Notes: a model not told the origin generated them from the sequence alone. Positions 26,944 to 35,692 are shown, numbered from the stretch's first letter. The stretch is DNA of 64,000 nt from Bryobacteraceae bacterium (GCA_029975915.1 JARKOC010000034.1:98328-162327), one strand, 5' to 3'. Numbers and translations: made by a program.

Positions 26944-27942
26944 TCAGGCCTCCCAAACGAACGCATCGAACTCGCGAACGGACCTGAATCCCAGCCGCTG
27001 GTAGAGCGACAGCGCGCGTTCGTTGGCGGCAGTGACGGTCAGCGAAGCTTCCTGCAGACCCGCAGCCAAGAGGCCTGTCAAGGCGCGGCGCATCAGTTCA
27101 TATCCAGCCCCGGTTCCGCGAAGCGATGGTGAAACACAAACTTGAGCAACGTGTCCGGTGCTGGGCGCGACTAATGTGCAAAGCGCTAACCCCTGCGGGA
27201 CCCCTTCGGGATCGATGAGCACCCAACTGGCTGCCGGTTGCAGGATGCCGCAGCCCGGATAGTTGCTGATATTGTCCAGAAACCGTTTCGCGCCTTCCGC
27301 ACTGCGATATTGGTCATTGATCCGGCCATCCACATGGCCGTGGTAAGAAGCCTCAATGAGGCGAGCCAGGTCGCGCGCCATGGTAGGGCTCCACCGCTCA
27401 TATCTGAATCCGGGAGGGGGTGATATGGGCCTGAGCCGTACCGATGGTTCCAACTCTCCAATCATAAAGAATCGCCGGAAGGCGGCCGGAGCAGGCCCAT
27501 GCGGAAGAACCTGGGGGCCGTGGATACTTAGCATCATCAACTGCGCTTCGATTCGGCGCAGCCAGCCGGCCGCCGGCAGCCCCGGCTGTGCCGTGAGATC
27601 TGGCCAGCCCGCGAGCGTGTCAAGCGCACCGCGCAGCAGTGTGTTTTCCGAAGGTCCACCTATCCACGGCGAACGAACGAACAGGTCCCCGATCAGGGCC
27701 TTGCGCCCCTCGACAACCCAGTAGCAGTAGCCCGCGAGGTCTTCGCCGTCCAGGAGGGCTAATCCGTCCAGGGAGCGGTAGCCGGCGTACCGCATCAGCA
27801 TGTTCGCGGTCGCGGTGAAGTCCCAATGCAGTTGACGGCGCCAGCATTCGACTTCCTCCTCGAGCAGGCCCTCAAGATCCGCCGCAGGCAACTGCCGAAG
27901 ATCGATCAGGCGCCTTCCGCCGCTGGACGCCGAAACGGCCAT
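26944..27942 (-). CDS. GNAT family N-acetyltransferase
   Basis: A 332-residue protein whose C-terminal third is a GNAT domain: VAQVCVSPSLRGTGAGYELM carries the acetyl-CoA pyrophosphate loop (RGTGAG) and LYQRLGFRSVREFDAFVWE the last motif. The N-terminal two thirds look like a second, degenerate GNAT-like half (LALLDGEDLAGYCYWVVEGRKALIGDLFV). The ATG at 27942 is preferred over a TTG at 27960. It lies 14 bp after the aminotransferase gene, so both are probably cotranscribed. The substrate is unknown. Confidence 0.85.
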   Translation of the reverse strand: MAVSASSGGRRLIDLRQLPAADLEGLLEEEVECWRRQLHWDFTATANMLMRYAGYRSLDGLALLDGEDLAGYCYWVVEGRKALIGDLFVRSPWIGGPSENTLLRGALDTLAGWPDLTAQPGLPAAGWLRRIEAQLMMLSIHGPQVLPHGPAPAAFRRFFMIGELEPSVRLRPISPPPGFRYERWSPTMARDLARLIEASYHGHVDGRINDQYRSAEGAKRFLDNISNYPGCGILQPAASWVLIDPEGVPQGLALCTLVAPSTGHVAQVCVSPSLRGTGAGYELMRRALTGLLAAGLQEASLTVTAANERALSLYQRLGFRSVREFDAFVWEA

Positions 27943-27956
27943 AGATCCAGATGATA

Positions 27957-29156
27957 TCAAGAGCGGGAGCGTACATCCCGCAAGTACTGCTTAACGCGGC
28001 GCAATGCCTGCCTCGTCCGGTGATGGTTTTCGATCAGGGCGAATCGCACATACCCATCGCCGGCCGGCCCGAAACCAATGCCCGGTGAAACGGCGACCAA
28101 GGCCTGTTCGAGAATCTGCTTGGAAAACTCCAGAGAGCCCATCCCCTGGCAGGCTTCGGGGATAGGCGCCCAAACGAACATGGTGGCCTTCGGCTTCTCG
28201 ACAGGCCAGCCAGCGGCATTGAGCCCATCAACCAGCACATTCCGCCGGCGTTCGTAAATGTGACAGATCCTGGAAACATCTTCTTCGCACTCCCGCAAGC
28301 CGATGATCGAGGCGATCTGGATTGGCTGAAAGTTCCCGTAGTCGAGATAGCTTTTGATCCTCGCCAAAGCCTTAATCATCTTCGGGTTCCCGAGACAGAA
28401 ACCCACGCGCCAGCCGGCCATGTTGTAGCTCTTCGTCATGGAGAAGATCTCCACGGCGACTTCCCGTGCGCCATCCACCTGCAATATTGACGGGGGCTTG
28501 TAGCCGTCGAAGCCGAGGTCGGCGTAGGCGAAATCGTGGAGGACCATCGTGCCGTGATGTGCGGCGAGCCGGACAACCTCCTTGAAGAAATCGAGATCCA
28601 CAGTGGCTGTTGTGGGATTGTGAGGATAGTTAATCAGGATGAGAGCAGGCTTCTTCGAAGACTTCCTGTAGAAATCTTCAAGCCGGTTGAGGTATTCCGG
28701 AGGATCGGCCACCGGCATGGGCACGGCCTCGCCTTCAGCCATGATGACGCCCCATTGGTGGATGGGATAACAAGGAGATGGGGTGATGACCAGGTCTCCA
28801 GGACCAATGACGGCGAACATCAGGTGGGCTAGCGCATCTTTTGACCCGATTGTGACGATGGCTTCGGTCTCCGGATCGAGATCGACGCCATATTGGCGGC
28901 GGTAGCGCCTGGTAATTTCAAGACGCAAATTAGGGATGCCACGCGACACCGAATAGCGGTGATTACGGGGAATCCGGGCGGCTTCGACCAGTTTGTTCAC
29001 AATGGGGCGTGGTGTGGGTCCGTCAGGATTGCCCATCCCGAAATCAACGACGTCGTACTGCTGAGATCGCAGCCGAGCCTTCATCTCATTGACGGCAGCG
29101 AATACATACGGCGGCAGTTTGCCGATTCGATAGAACTCATCCGGTAGAGAACCCAT
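27957..29156 (-). CDS. Class I/II aminotransferase (AlaC/DapL-like)
   Basis: A 399-residue PLP enzyme. The cofactor Lys lies in FSMTKSYNMAGWRVGFCLG, a signature shared by AlaC-type alanine transaminases and LL-diaminopimelate aminotransferases, and the N-terminal segment has VVDFGMGNPDGPTP. AlaC-type activity (alanine from pyruvate) is the better guess, but DapL activity is not excluded. The start is divergent from, and overlaps by 2 bp, the longest version of the rhodanese gene; with the shorter rhodanese start at 29182 there is a 25-bp gap. Confidence 0.88.
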   Translation of the reverse strand: MGSLPDEFYRIGKLPPYVFAAVNEMKARLRSQQYDVVDFGMGNPDGPTPRPIVNKLVEAARIPRNHRYSVSRGIPNLRLEITRRYRRQYGVDLDPETEAIVTIGSKDALAHLMFAVIGPGDLVITPSPCYPIHQWGVIMAEGEAVPMPVADPPEYLNRLEDFYRKSSKKPALILINYPHNPTTATVDLDFFKEVVRLAAHHGTMVLHDFAYADLGFDGYKPPSILQVDGAREVAVEIFSMTKSYNMAGWRVGFCLGNPKMIKALARIKSYLDYGNFQPIQIASIIGLRECEEDVSRICHIYERRRNVLVDGLNAAGWPVEKPKATMFVWAPIPEACQGMGSLEFSKQILEQALVAVSPGIGFGPAGDGYVRFALIENHHRTRQALRRVKQYLRDVRSRS

Positions 29157-29181
29157 GTTTCTACCATGCTACACTGCCGTC

Positions 29182-29589
29182 ATGAGAAGCTTCTGCTGGG
29201 CCTGTGTTGCCGTGTCGGTACTTGCTTTCGGAGTCGCGTGCGGCCAGGCTTCCTCCACTTCCAAGGAAATTGATTCCGCACAACTTGCCAAACTTCTCGA
29301 ACAGCCGGGCAAAGTCTTCTTTCTTGACGTCCGTGAGCCTTCCGAGATCGCCGCGCTTGGCTCGGTGAAAGGCTATGTCAACATCCCCATGAGCCAGTTG
29401 GCGGCCCGGCTCGCAGAGGTTCCAAAAGACAAACTCGTCGTCACCCTTTGAAGCCAGGGAGGACGGGCTGCCCGTGCGGCAGCCCTTCTTGAAGCCAAGG
29501 GGTACAAGACCCTCGGCAGTTGCGGACTGGAAAAGGTGAAGCGGTCGGGCGGAAGCCGGTTGGTGGTGGAAAAGCCTGGCAAGGGATGA
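29182..29589 (+). CDS. Putative selenocysteine-containing rhodanese lipoprotein (UGA at 29449)
   Basis: The frame reads through an in-frame TGA at 29449-29451 to a second TGA at 29587-29589, giving 135 residues with Sec at position 90. Before the TGA lie a lipoprotein signal (FGVACGQ), LDVREPSEIAALG and YVNIPM, and after it SQGGRAARAAALLEAKGY. The TGA therefore sits exactly at the catalytic Cys of a C-x2-G-x-R rhodanese loop. A perfect 8-bp hairpin follows at SECIS distance. The second stop overlaps the next start as ATGA. Rhodaneses move sulfane sulfur; a Sec form would be exported and probably anchored. A Cys-to-stop mutation is the alternative. Confidence 0.78.
29465..29485 (+). promoter_or_regulatory. 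Bacterial SECIS-like hairpin after the UGA codon
   Basis: GGGCTGCC pairs perfectly with GGCAGCCC around the loop CGTGC. The loop starts 22 nt after the UGA (21 nt between), within the 16-37 nt range reported for bacterial SECIS elements, and its second base is G, as the common search rule requires. It also codes for the rhodanese active-site region. Confidence 0.75.
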
Positions 29590-30251
29590 AAATTACGCCG
29601 GTATTTCGGCCGCTCGAATTCGAACGTCTCAGTCCTGAACAGCAGATCGAGGCAGTCTTCGAGTTCGAGCGCCGCATGAAGACCCGCCGGAGCGTACGCG
29701 ACTTCACTTCAGAGCCGGTACCGATCGAATTGATCGAATCAGCGATCAGGGCCGCGGCTTCGGCGCCCTCCGGCGCCAACCAGCAACCCTGGCGATTCGT
29801 CGTCGTCCAGGATCCTGAAGTGAAACGGGAGATCCGCCTGGCTGCCGAAGCAGAAGAGAAGATCAACTATGAACGGCGGTTTCCGGCAGAGTGGCTCAGC
29901 GCCCTGGAGCCTTTTGGTACAGACTGGCACAAGGAGTTCCTAGAGACCGCGCCCTATCTGATAGCCGTCTTCAGCATTGACTTCGGCCTGGACGGTGACC
30001 GCAAGATCAAACACTACTACGTTCAGGAAAGTGTTGGGATCGCCTGCGGCTTCCTTTTGACGGCGCTACACATTGCCGGACTTGCCACGCTTACACATAC
30101 GCCAAGCCCGATGGGTTTTCTCTCCAGCATTCTCAAACGGCCCCGGAACGAGCGGCCATTCTTACTGATCCCCGTAGGCTACCCTGCGCCAGACGCCCAG
30201 GTTCCGGCTCTTGAGAAGAAATGCCCGCGCGACTACCTGATCATCCGCTAG
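29586..30251 (+). CDS. Nitroreductase family, iodotyrosine deiodinase (IYD)-like
   Basis: A 221-residue FMN enzyme. It has the family opening RRSVRDFTSEPVP, SAPSGANQQPWRF for FMN binding, and ESVGIACGFLLTAL. It also carries the IYD lid residues that hold halotyrosine: Glu and Tyr in EKINY and Lys in TDWHKEFL, followed by RPRNERPF and VGYPAPDA. IYD relatives use reduced FMN to remove halogens from iodo- or bromotyrosine. The ATG overlaps the stop of the UGA-containing rhodanese (ATGA), so the two are translationally coupled. A longer frame from 29520 overlaps the rhodanese and is less likely. Confidence 0.87.
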   Translation: MKITPVFRPLEFERLSPEQQIEAVFEFERRMKTRRSVRDFTSEPVPIELIESAIRAAASAPSGANQQPWRFVVVQDPEVKREIRLAAEAEEKINYERRFPAEWLSALEPFGTDWHKEFLETAPYLIAVFSIDFGLDGDRKIKHYYVQESVGIACGFLLTALHIAGLATLTHTPSPMGFLSSILKRPRNERPFLLIPVGYPAPDAQVPALEKKCPRDYLIIR

Positions 30252-30330
30252 GGTGAGGCGATTGAAGAACTAACACGCCCTTCATAAGCATATTCCAGCA
30301 TTGGTGTTTTCGGGTTACCATGTGTGCAAG

Positions 30331-31071
30331 ATGACGAAGGTTCGAATTCCGTGGGTGGTAGGCGTGGCGTTCGCCGTGCTGTCGGTTCCGGCATTTGCCG
30401 GGAAGATTGTTGTCAACCATGACGAGTGGACAATGTCGGACGGCCAGCCAAACGCGGGCCTCTTGGCGGCAAACATCGCAAACTGGTTTAGTCCCGGCGG
30501 GCCCGGCGCCTTCTTGGTCTACACAACCAACTTCGGCCTCAACAATGCCACGTTTACTGGCGCACTCACGGGGTCCGGACACAGCGTGACGGTCAACACT
30601 GGAGTTCCTTTTAATTTGCCCACTTTGGCGGCGTTCGACGGAGTATTCCTGGGCGGCTATCTGGGATCGTATGACGCGTCCGTTCTGACGAGCTATGTCA
30701 ACGGAGGTGGAAACGTCTACTTGATGGGTGGTACTGCCGGAGTAGCGAGTGAAGACACGGTTTGGGACGGATTTCTCAACAACTTCGGCTTCGACTTCGG
30801 CACTTCGTGGAATGGAATCGGAGGGACCTTGGCCGTCACGAGCGTTCACCCGATCTTTGCGGGAATCGGATCGCTGTACTACAACAACGGCAACACGGTG
30901 AATCTGTTCGGCGCGAACCCTTATGCTGCCATCGTCGAGTCATATAACGGCGCCGGTCTGATTGGAGTTTATGACGCACCGTCCAGCGCGGTCCCCGAGC
31001 CGGCTACTCTGGGGCTCGCCATTGCCGGCCTCCTGGCGGCCGGGTTGGTTTCGCGGCGAAATCGCCTCTGA
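30331..31071 (+). CDS. PEP-CTERM sorting domain protein
   Basis: A 246-residue secreted protein: signal peptide ending near VPAFAG, a Gly/Asn-rich middle (DGQPNAGLLAANIANWF, GGYLGSYDASVLTSYV) and a C-terminal VPEPATLGLAIAGLLAAG followed by RRNR, the PEP-CTERM signal recognised by exosortase. No exosortase is in the window, so processing must be encoded elsewhere. The middle shows no named fold; a DUF4350/ThuA-like beta/alpha domain is possible. An ATG at 30301 could extend the N-terminus but would precede the signal sequence. Confidence 0.85.
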   Translation: MTKVRIPWVVGVAFAVLSVPAFAGKIVVNHDEWTMSDGQPNAGLLAANIANWFSPGGPGAFLVYTTNFGLNNATFTGALTGSGHSVTVNTGVPFNLPTLAAFDGVFLGGYLGSYDASVLTSYVNGGGNVYLMGGTAGVASEDTVWDGFLNNFGFDFGTSWNGIGGTLAVTSVHPIFAGIGSLYYNNGNTVNLFGANPYAAIVESYNGAGLIGVYDAPSSAVPEPATLGLAIAGLLAAGLVSRRNRL

Positions 31072-31208
31072 GAGCTTCTGCATCTATTCTATTCAACCAG
31101 TTTCCGATCTCTCGTTTGCGTTGGAATTCAATGACCCCCCGCCCAAGCTGAGGAGTTCTGATTCTGCAGAGGCCGAGACCGCCCTGATAGACTGAGCCAG
31201 AGCATTTC

Positions 31209-32123
31209 ATGAACCGCAGGAACTTTCTCGCAACATCCATGGCCGGCGCGCCAGCGCTGCTGGCGAAGAACAAGATTGATTGGTCGCGCATCAGCGTGCT
31301 TACGGATGAGGTGGCGAAGTCGCCGGAGGAGGCTCTCGCCTTTTGCCGCCAGTACGGTTTAAAGTGGGTCGAGTTGCGCGGAGTCCCGGGGCAGAGGAGA
31401 TCTTACTTCACGCTCGAGGGCGAGGAATTGCGGACGGCGGCGAGGCAGTTTAAGGAGGCGGGTCTGGGAATCTCGTTCCTCAATACAGGCATGTTGAAGT
31501 TCGACCTGCCTGGCACCGAGCCGGTGCGGCGCAGAACCGAGACCGCTGAGCAGCGGGCAAAGCGGCTGCCAGTCATCCAGGAGCTGTTCGACCGCCGGAT
31601 GGATACGCTGCGACAAGCCATTCAGGCGGCCCACGCCTTCGATGTCAGCATCGTCCGGGTCTTCACCTTCACCAGAGTTGAGAGACCCGCCGCGCTGATC
31701 CCCCGGATTGCCGACATTCTCGGCGAGATGGCCGCCACGGCGCGCAAGGAAGGTGTCACCCTGCTTGTGGAAAACGAGGCATCCTGCAACATTGCGACCT
31801 CCGCGGAGTTGGCCCAGCTTTGCGCCGCAGTCCCCGCCGGTGGCCTTGGAATCAATTGGGATCCGGTGAATGAAATGCCGCTCAAGGCCATTCCGTATCC
31901 TGACGGTCTCAAACTGCTGCCCCATTACCGGATTCTAAATGTCCAAATGAAGGCGCGTGCCCTGGTGGTCGGACCGGAGTTCCTTGATTGGAAGGGAATC
32001 TTCGTGGCATTGGAGTCAGGAGGCTACGCCGGGAAAGTGGGCCTTGAAACCCACGTCTTCGACGGTACGCTCATCGAGAAAGCCCACCTCAGCATGACCA
32101 GGATTAGGGAACTGGTGAGTTAA
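31209..32123 (+). CDS. Sugar phosphate isomerase/epimerase-like TIM-barrel protein
   Basis: A 304-residue protein with a short twin-arginine-like leader (MNRRNFLATSMAGAPALLA) and a xylose-isomerase-like TIM barrel. Metal-type residues lie in VTLLVENEASCN, LGINWDPVNE and KVGLETHVFDG. It is a different paralogue from the protein at 9.4-10.3 kb. The substrate is unknown. It starts 138 bp after the PEP-CTERM gene and ends 5 bp before a LEA14-like gene, which suggests cotranscription with the latter. Confidence 0.78.
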   Translation: MNRRNFLATSMAGAPALLAKNKIDWSRISVLTDEVAKSPEEALAFCRQYGLKWVELRGVPGQRRSYFTLEGEELRTAARQFKEAGLGISFLNTGMLKFDLPGTEPVRRRTETAEQRAKRLPVIQELFDRRMDTLRQAIQAAHAFDVSIVRVFTFTRVERPAALIPRIADILGEMAATARKEGVTLLVENEASCNIATSAELAQLCAAVPAGGLGINWDPVNEMPLKAIPYPDGLKLLPHYRILNVQMKARALVVGPEFLDWKGIFVALESGGYAGKVGLETHVFDGTLIEKAHLSMTRIRELVS

Positions 32124-32128
32124 CTGGC

Positions 32129-32614
32129 ATGCAGGTTCTGCGCTACACAGTCATCGGACTGGTACTGGTGGCGGCCCTGGCCGGCTTGATCTATTGGCTC
32201 AATATGGGATCGCAGGTGCGGCTCAATGCCGAGGTGATTCGCGTTCGGGCGATCGCAACAAGCGAATCGACCGCTGTTCTCATCGCTGAGGTACGCATCG
32301 TGAATCCCGCGAGAGTGCCGTTCGTCGTGCGCGAGGTGAAGGTCGATGTGACAGGGCCGGATGGCAAGGTCGCAACAGGCGACCTCGTTGCTCAGAATGA
32401 TCTGGACAGACTGCTGAGTTACTATCCGGCGGAAGGCCCACGATATAACGACACTCTTAAGGTGCGCTCCCGCATCGAGGGGAGCACCACCCAGGACTGG
32501 ACTGTCGCGGCCAGCTATCGGGTTTCCGCGGGAGCTATCTTGAATAGGCGCACGCTATCGATCGAGATCGAGGACGTGGACGGCGTTCGGGTCAGACTGA
32601 CAGAGAAACGCTGA
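32129..32614 (+). CDS. Membrane-anchored protein, possible LEA14/WHy-like beta domain
   Basis: A 161-residue protein: one N-terminal TM segment (VIGLVLVAALAGLIYWL) then a beta-rich region (VRLNAEVIRVRAI, AVLIAEVRIVNPARVPFVVREVKVDVTGPDG) whose alternation of strands resembles LEA-2/WHy domains. I cannot confirm the family. It begins 5 bp after the isomerase-like gene, and its last 23 bp overlap the convergent HD-GYP/GGDEF gene. Confidence 0.6.
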   Translation: MQVLRYTVIGLVLVAALAGLIYWLNMGSQVRLNAEVIRVRAIATSESTAVLIAEVRIVNPARVPFVVREVKVDVTGPDGKVATGDLVAQNDLDRLLSYYPAEGPRYNDTLKVRSRIEGSTTQDWTVAASYRVSAGAILNRRTLSIEIEDVDGVRVRLTEKR

Positions 32615-34976
32615 GTCCGGCCGTTGCCTCCGCCCTGAACCGGTGCAACGCCTTCCGCCGCTGTTTTGACTGGTACATCCTGACATCAGCTGCTTCCAGC
32701 AATTCATTCGGGCTACTGCCGTCCACGCCGAATTGTGCGATGCCAGCGCTCAGGCCTACACATTGTTCTCCACAAACCTCAATACCAGCGAGGATCACAA
32801 CCTCTTCCAGCGCTTGGCATCGAGCCTGAGCGGCCGTGCGGTCAACGCCGGGCAGGACAACCACGAATTCGTCGCCGCCCATTCTGGATACGAAATCGTA
32901 TTCCCTGCAGTGGGCCTTAAGCCCATCGGCGATCGCTTTCAACAGGTTATTGCCTGCAAGATGGCCGAACTTGTCATTCACACCTTTGAATCCGTCCAAA
33001 TCACACATCACAACCGACAGCGCCATGTTCGCCCTCGCGGCACGCGCGATCTCGTTCTGCAGGTGAGCGGACAGCGCGGCAGAATTCGCCAGACCTGTCA
33101 GGGAGTCGGTTGAAGCTCTTGACTCCGCCTGGTGATACCTTAGCGAAGCCTCCAGCCATGCCTCCAGGCTGGGAGCCAGAGCGGTGAGCAGCCGCAAATG
33201 GCTCGCAGTGAAGTGCATTTCATTGTTTGAGTACAGGCTGATTACCCCGGCCACCGTGCCGGTGCAGCTCATCGGAGTTGAGATTAGCGAGCGAAGCAGG
33301 CTTCCCGCTCCCTGTTTGTCCGCGAACTGCAGATCAGCCACAGCCATCCCATCCGCCACGCCTCGGCCGGTTCTAGCCACCAAGCCGCTCACACCCCGCC
33401 CGATGGGGATCTCAACAGTCTCCAACACGTGGCGGTTCTCGCCGCGTACGCGCCAAGGTTTAAGCGTGTTGTCGCACAACCGGTAAATCACCATGGTCTC
33501 GTGCGGAATCACGCTCCCCAATTGCCGCTCGAACCGAATCATCGTTCCTTCCAAATCGGGTGAAGATCTGAACAGCTGCATCAACTCGGAGAGGACTTTC
33601 TCCTCGTGCCGCGCCTCGGCAATTACGTTCGCGACGGAATTCGCCTCGTCTTTTGCCTCCCCGTAGGACTCGCTCGTTCGTTTGCCAACCTCACACTCCC
33701 ACGTTTGGTAGTTTTCACTCAGAATCTGCACAACGAGCGGATCGTAGATCCTTCCGGCGTCTTTGGCGATCTCGGCAACGGCCACGTGAAGAGGTAGTCC
33801 CCGTTTGTAAGGCCGATCCGCCGTGATGGCGTCCAGTGCGTCCAAAACCCTCAGAATGCGTGCACCAACCGGGATCTCAGTTCCCTTGCGGCCGTCGGGA
33901 TACCCCGTGCCGTCCCAATTCTCATGGTGTGCGCGGACCATCGGTGCAACTGGAAGCGGCAGCTTGGCCTTGGCGATGATGTCCGCCCCCACAACCGGGT
34001 GCTTTTTAAAGAGTTCGAACTCCTCCGGCATTAGCGATCCGGGTTTGCTTAGCAAGTAGTCTGGAACTGCCAACTTCCCGACGTCATGCAGCAGTGCGCC
34101 GGTCTCAAGCGCCATCAACTGAGGCCCCTCCATTCCCAAGGCCCGCCCCATGCCATGGGCATAGCGTGCCAGCCGATCAAAGTGGATTGTTCCGCGGCCC
34201 TCGCGCGCCTCCAGGGCGAGCGCCAGGACCTGCAAGACACTCAACTGGAGCCCACTGAATGCGCTCGATCGCCGCCGGCTCTGATCCATCGCCAGCCGCT
34301 GATCCCTGACCGCACGGCCCGCCAGCAGCAAGAGCGGCAGAGCGATCATCAAGAACTCGGCAAAAGGCAAACCCGAGACTGCCACCAGCAACGCGGCAGC
34401 GGATGCGCAGCCGACATAGTAGAGAATCGACCACGCATAGTCGTGTGGCCAGATGGATAGAATCCCGATCTTGAGTTGAGCGCCTTCAAACGCAGCCAGC
34501 AGAAAACTGCTTACCCCGACCAGCGCCGGACAACTCAAAATCACCGCAATCGTTGGCGCCTGTCCCGGAACCTGGGTGATCGCGTGGCCGTACGCTAGAT
34601 GTCCGGCCTTCAGACTCAGAATTGCCACAGCCAGTTGGAACAGAACAACACTAGCCGGAGCCTTTTCGCTTCCTCGCCGCAAGAGGGGAAGCGTACCAGC
34701 CGCCAGGCCAAGCGAATAGCACTCGGGCAGCGTGAGCTGTGCATAACCTGCCATCGCGAAGATGATTCCGGGCGATAGTGCTCCGGCACGAGTGTGGAGC
34801 TGCACGTCGAGCAGGCTTACCGCTGCGGTCAGCGTAAGGTACACCCAGAACAGCGGGCTAAGTGTTCCAATTCCCGCCGTGAGGTCAAAGTAGATGACGC
34901 CCATCGCAACAGCAACTGTCGTCGTCCCAATAGCCTGTGCCCGTCTGTTCATAGCGCTCTGGATCGGATTGTTCAC
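32592..34976 (-). CDS. Membrane HD-GYP/GAF/GGDEF cyclic-di-GMP protein
   Basis: A 794-residue protein. The first ~220 residues are hydrophobic (about seven TM segments). An HD-GYP-type phosphodiesterase domain follows (LLHDVGKLAVPDYLLSK, then HHENWDGTGYPDG and VLDALDAITADRPYK), then a GAF-like domain (about 450-600) and a C-terminal GGDEF domain with an intact SRMGGDEFVVVLPG. Both c-di-GMP-making and c-di-GMP-degrading motifs look intact, so the output depends on signal and partner. The GTG start at 34976 is uncertain; an ATG at 34952 is in frame. An inverted repeat lies just upstream. Confidence 0.9.
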   Translation of the reverse strand: MNNPIQSAMNRRAQAIGTTTVAVAMGVIYFDLTAGIGTLSPLFWVYLTLTAAVSLLDVQLHTRAGALSPGIIFAMAGYAQLTLPECYSLGLAAGTLPLLRRGSEKAPASVVLFQLAVAILSLKAGHLAYGHAITQVPGQAPTIAVILSCPALVGVSSFLLAAFEGAQLKIGILSIWPHDYAWSILYYVGCASAAALLVAVSGLPFAEFLMIALPLLLLAGRAVRDQRLAMDQSRRRSSAFSGLQLSVLQVLALALEAREGRGTIHFDRLARYAHGMGRALGMEGPQLMALETGALLHDVGKLAVPDYLLSKPGSLMPEEFELFKKHPVVGADIIAKAKLPLPVAPMVRAHHENWDGTGYPDGRKGTEIPVGARILRVLDALDAITADRPYKRGLPLHVAVAEIAKDAGRIYDPLVVQILSENYQTWECEVGKRTSESYGEAKDEANSVANVIAEARHEEKVLSELMQLFRSSPDLEGTMIRFERQLGSVIPHETMVIYRLCDNTLKPWRVRGENRHVLETVEIPIGRGVSGLVARTGRGVADGMAVADLQFADKQGAGSLLRSLISTPMSCTGTVAGVISLYSNNEMHFTASHLRLLTALAPSLEAWLEASLRYHQAESRASTDSLTGLANSAALSAHLQNEIARAARANMALSVVMCDLDGFKGVNDKFGHLAGNNLLKAIADGLKAHCREYDFVSRMGGDEFVVVLPGVDRTAAQARCQALEEVVILAGIEVCGEQCVGLSAGIAQFGVDGSSPNELLEAADVRMYQSKQRRKALHRFRAEATAGLSVSLSV

Positions 34977-34982
34977 CTAGAC

Positions 34983-35020
34983 TCAATTAGAATGATGCCT
35001 AGGTTTACCAATCTAATTGA
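34983..35020. promoter_or_regulatory. Perfect 9-bp inverted repeat upstream of the c-di-GMP gene
   Basis: TCAATTAGA (34983-34991) and TCTAATTGA (35012-35020) are perfect inverted copies separated by 20 bp. They lie in an AT-rich stretch 7 bp upstream of the assumed start of the HD-GYP/GGDEF gene on the minus strand. Confidence 0.45.
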
Positions 35021-35692
35021 AAACGAACAGAGATTCAACGGAATAAGTTCCTTAGATAAAATAGATAAGTAAATCATCGCAGTACTCTTAGAACTTAAGT
35101 TTTGCATTCGCTCGACTGCGATCGACTAGCCCAGCGTGCGCCGGGCTGGCAGGATGGCGGTGGCTCTCCAAAGCCGCCCGAAAAGAGCGGGATAAGCTGC
35201 GGAATGACCGTCCCCAGAAAGCTGACATCTTCGTCTCGACACCCGCTAGAGCCAACGAACTCCCTGAGGGAGTAGAAGGCTGATAGTGGGCCTTATCGAC
35301 CAAGTGCTCCGGAGCATCCGGTCACGAATCGCATTCAGGTACCGGCAATCTGAGCTCGCGAAATGCGTCGCTAATTTTGCCGGCGCAAATACTGATCTCC
35401 AGATTTTCCGATCCGCCGTCATCCACGTCCCCGACCCACTGGGCGCCTGCCCACGCCACTGCGGTTGACCTCTCTTGGCTGCACCCGCATTCGCGATTAG
35501 ATTTTTGCTCCAAGTCCAGACACGGCAGGATGGATGACACCGATGCGATCCAAATAACCCGCCCCGATGGCATGCGAAGTCCTGTTGTGGCGCCCGGCGA
35601 AAACTAATGAGCCAAGTTCAAGGTAGGTCCAGATGGCCCCAGCTAGAGACTCTGGAGCGAGGAAGCTTGGCTCATGCGGACAAAGAGAATAT
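35021..35692. other. Non-coding region with hairpins, no supportable gene
   Basis: About 670 bp with no convincing coding signal: only short frames with unremarkable proteins. It contains several strong dyads, including ACTCCC/GGGAGT (35259-35273), AGCCC/GGGCT around 35130 and GGC-TCTCCAAA-GCC around 35167. A small RNA or a degraded element are both possible. Confidence 0.4.

Noticed and set aside
29182..29451. Rhodanese as a truncated pseudogene ending at the first TGA
   Set aside because: The downstream frame is rhodanese-like, the TGA replaces exactly the catalytic Cys, a SECIS-like hairpin follows, and the second stop overlaps the next start. Still not fully excluded.
34977..35300. c-di-GMP (GEMM) riboswitch upstream of the GGDEF gene
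   Set aside because: None of the conserved GEMM core segments were found on either strand.
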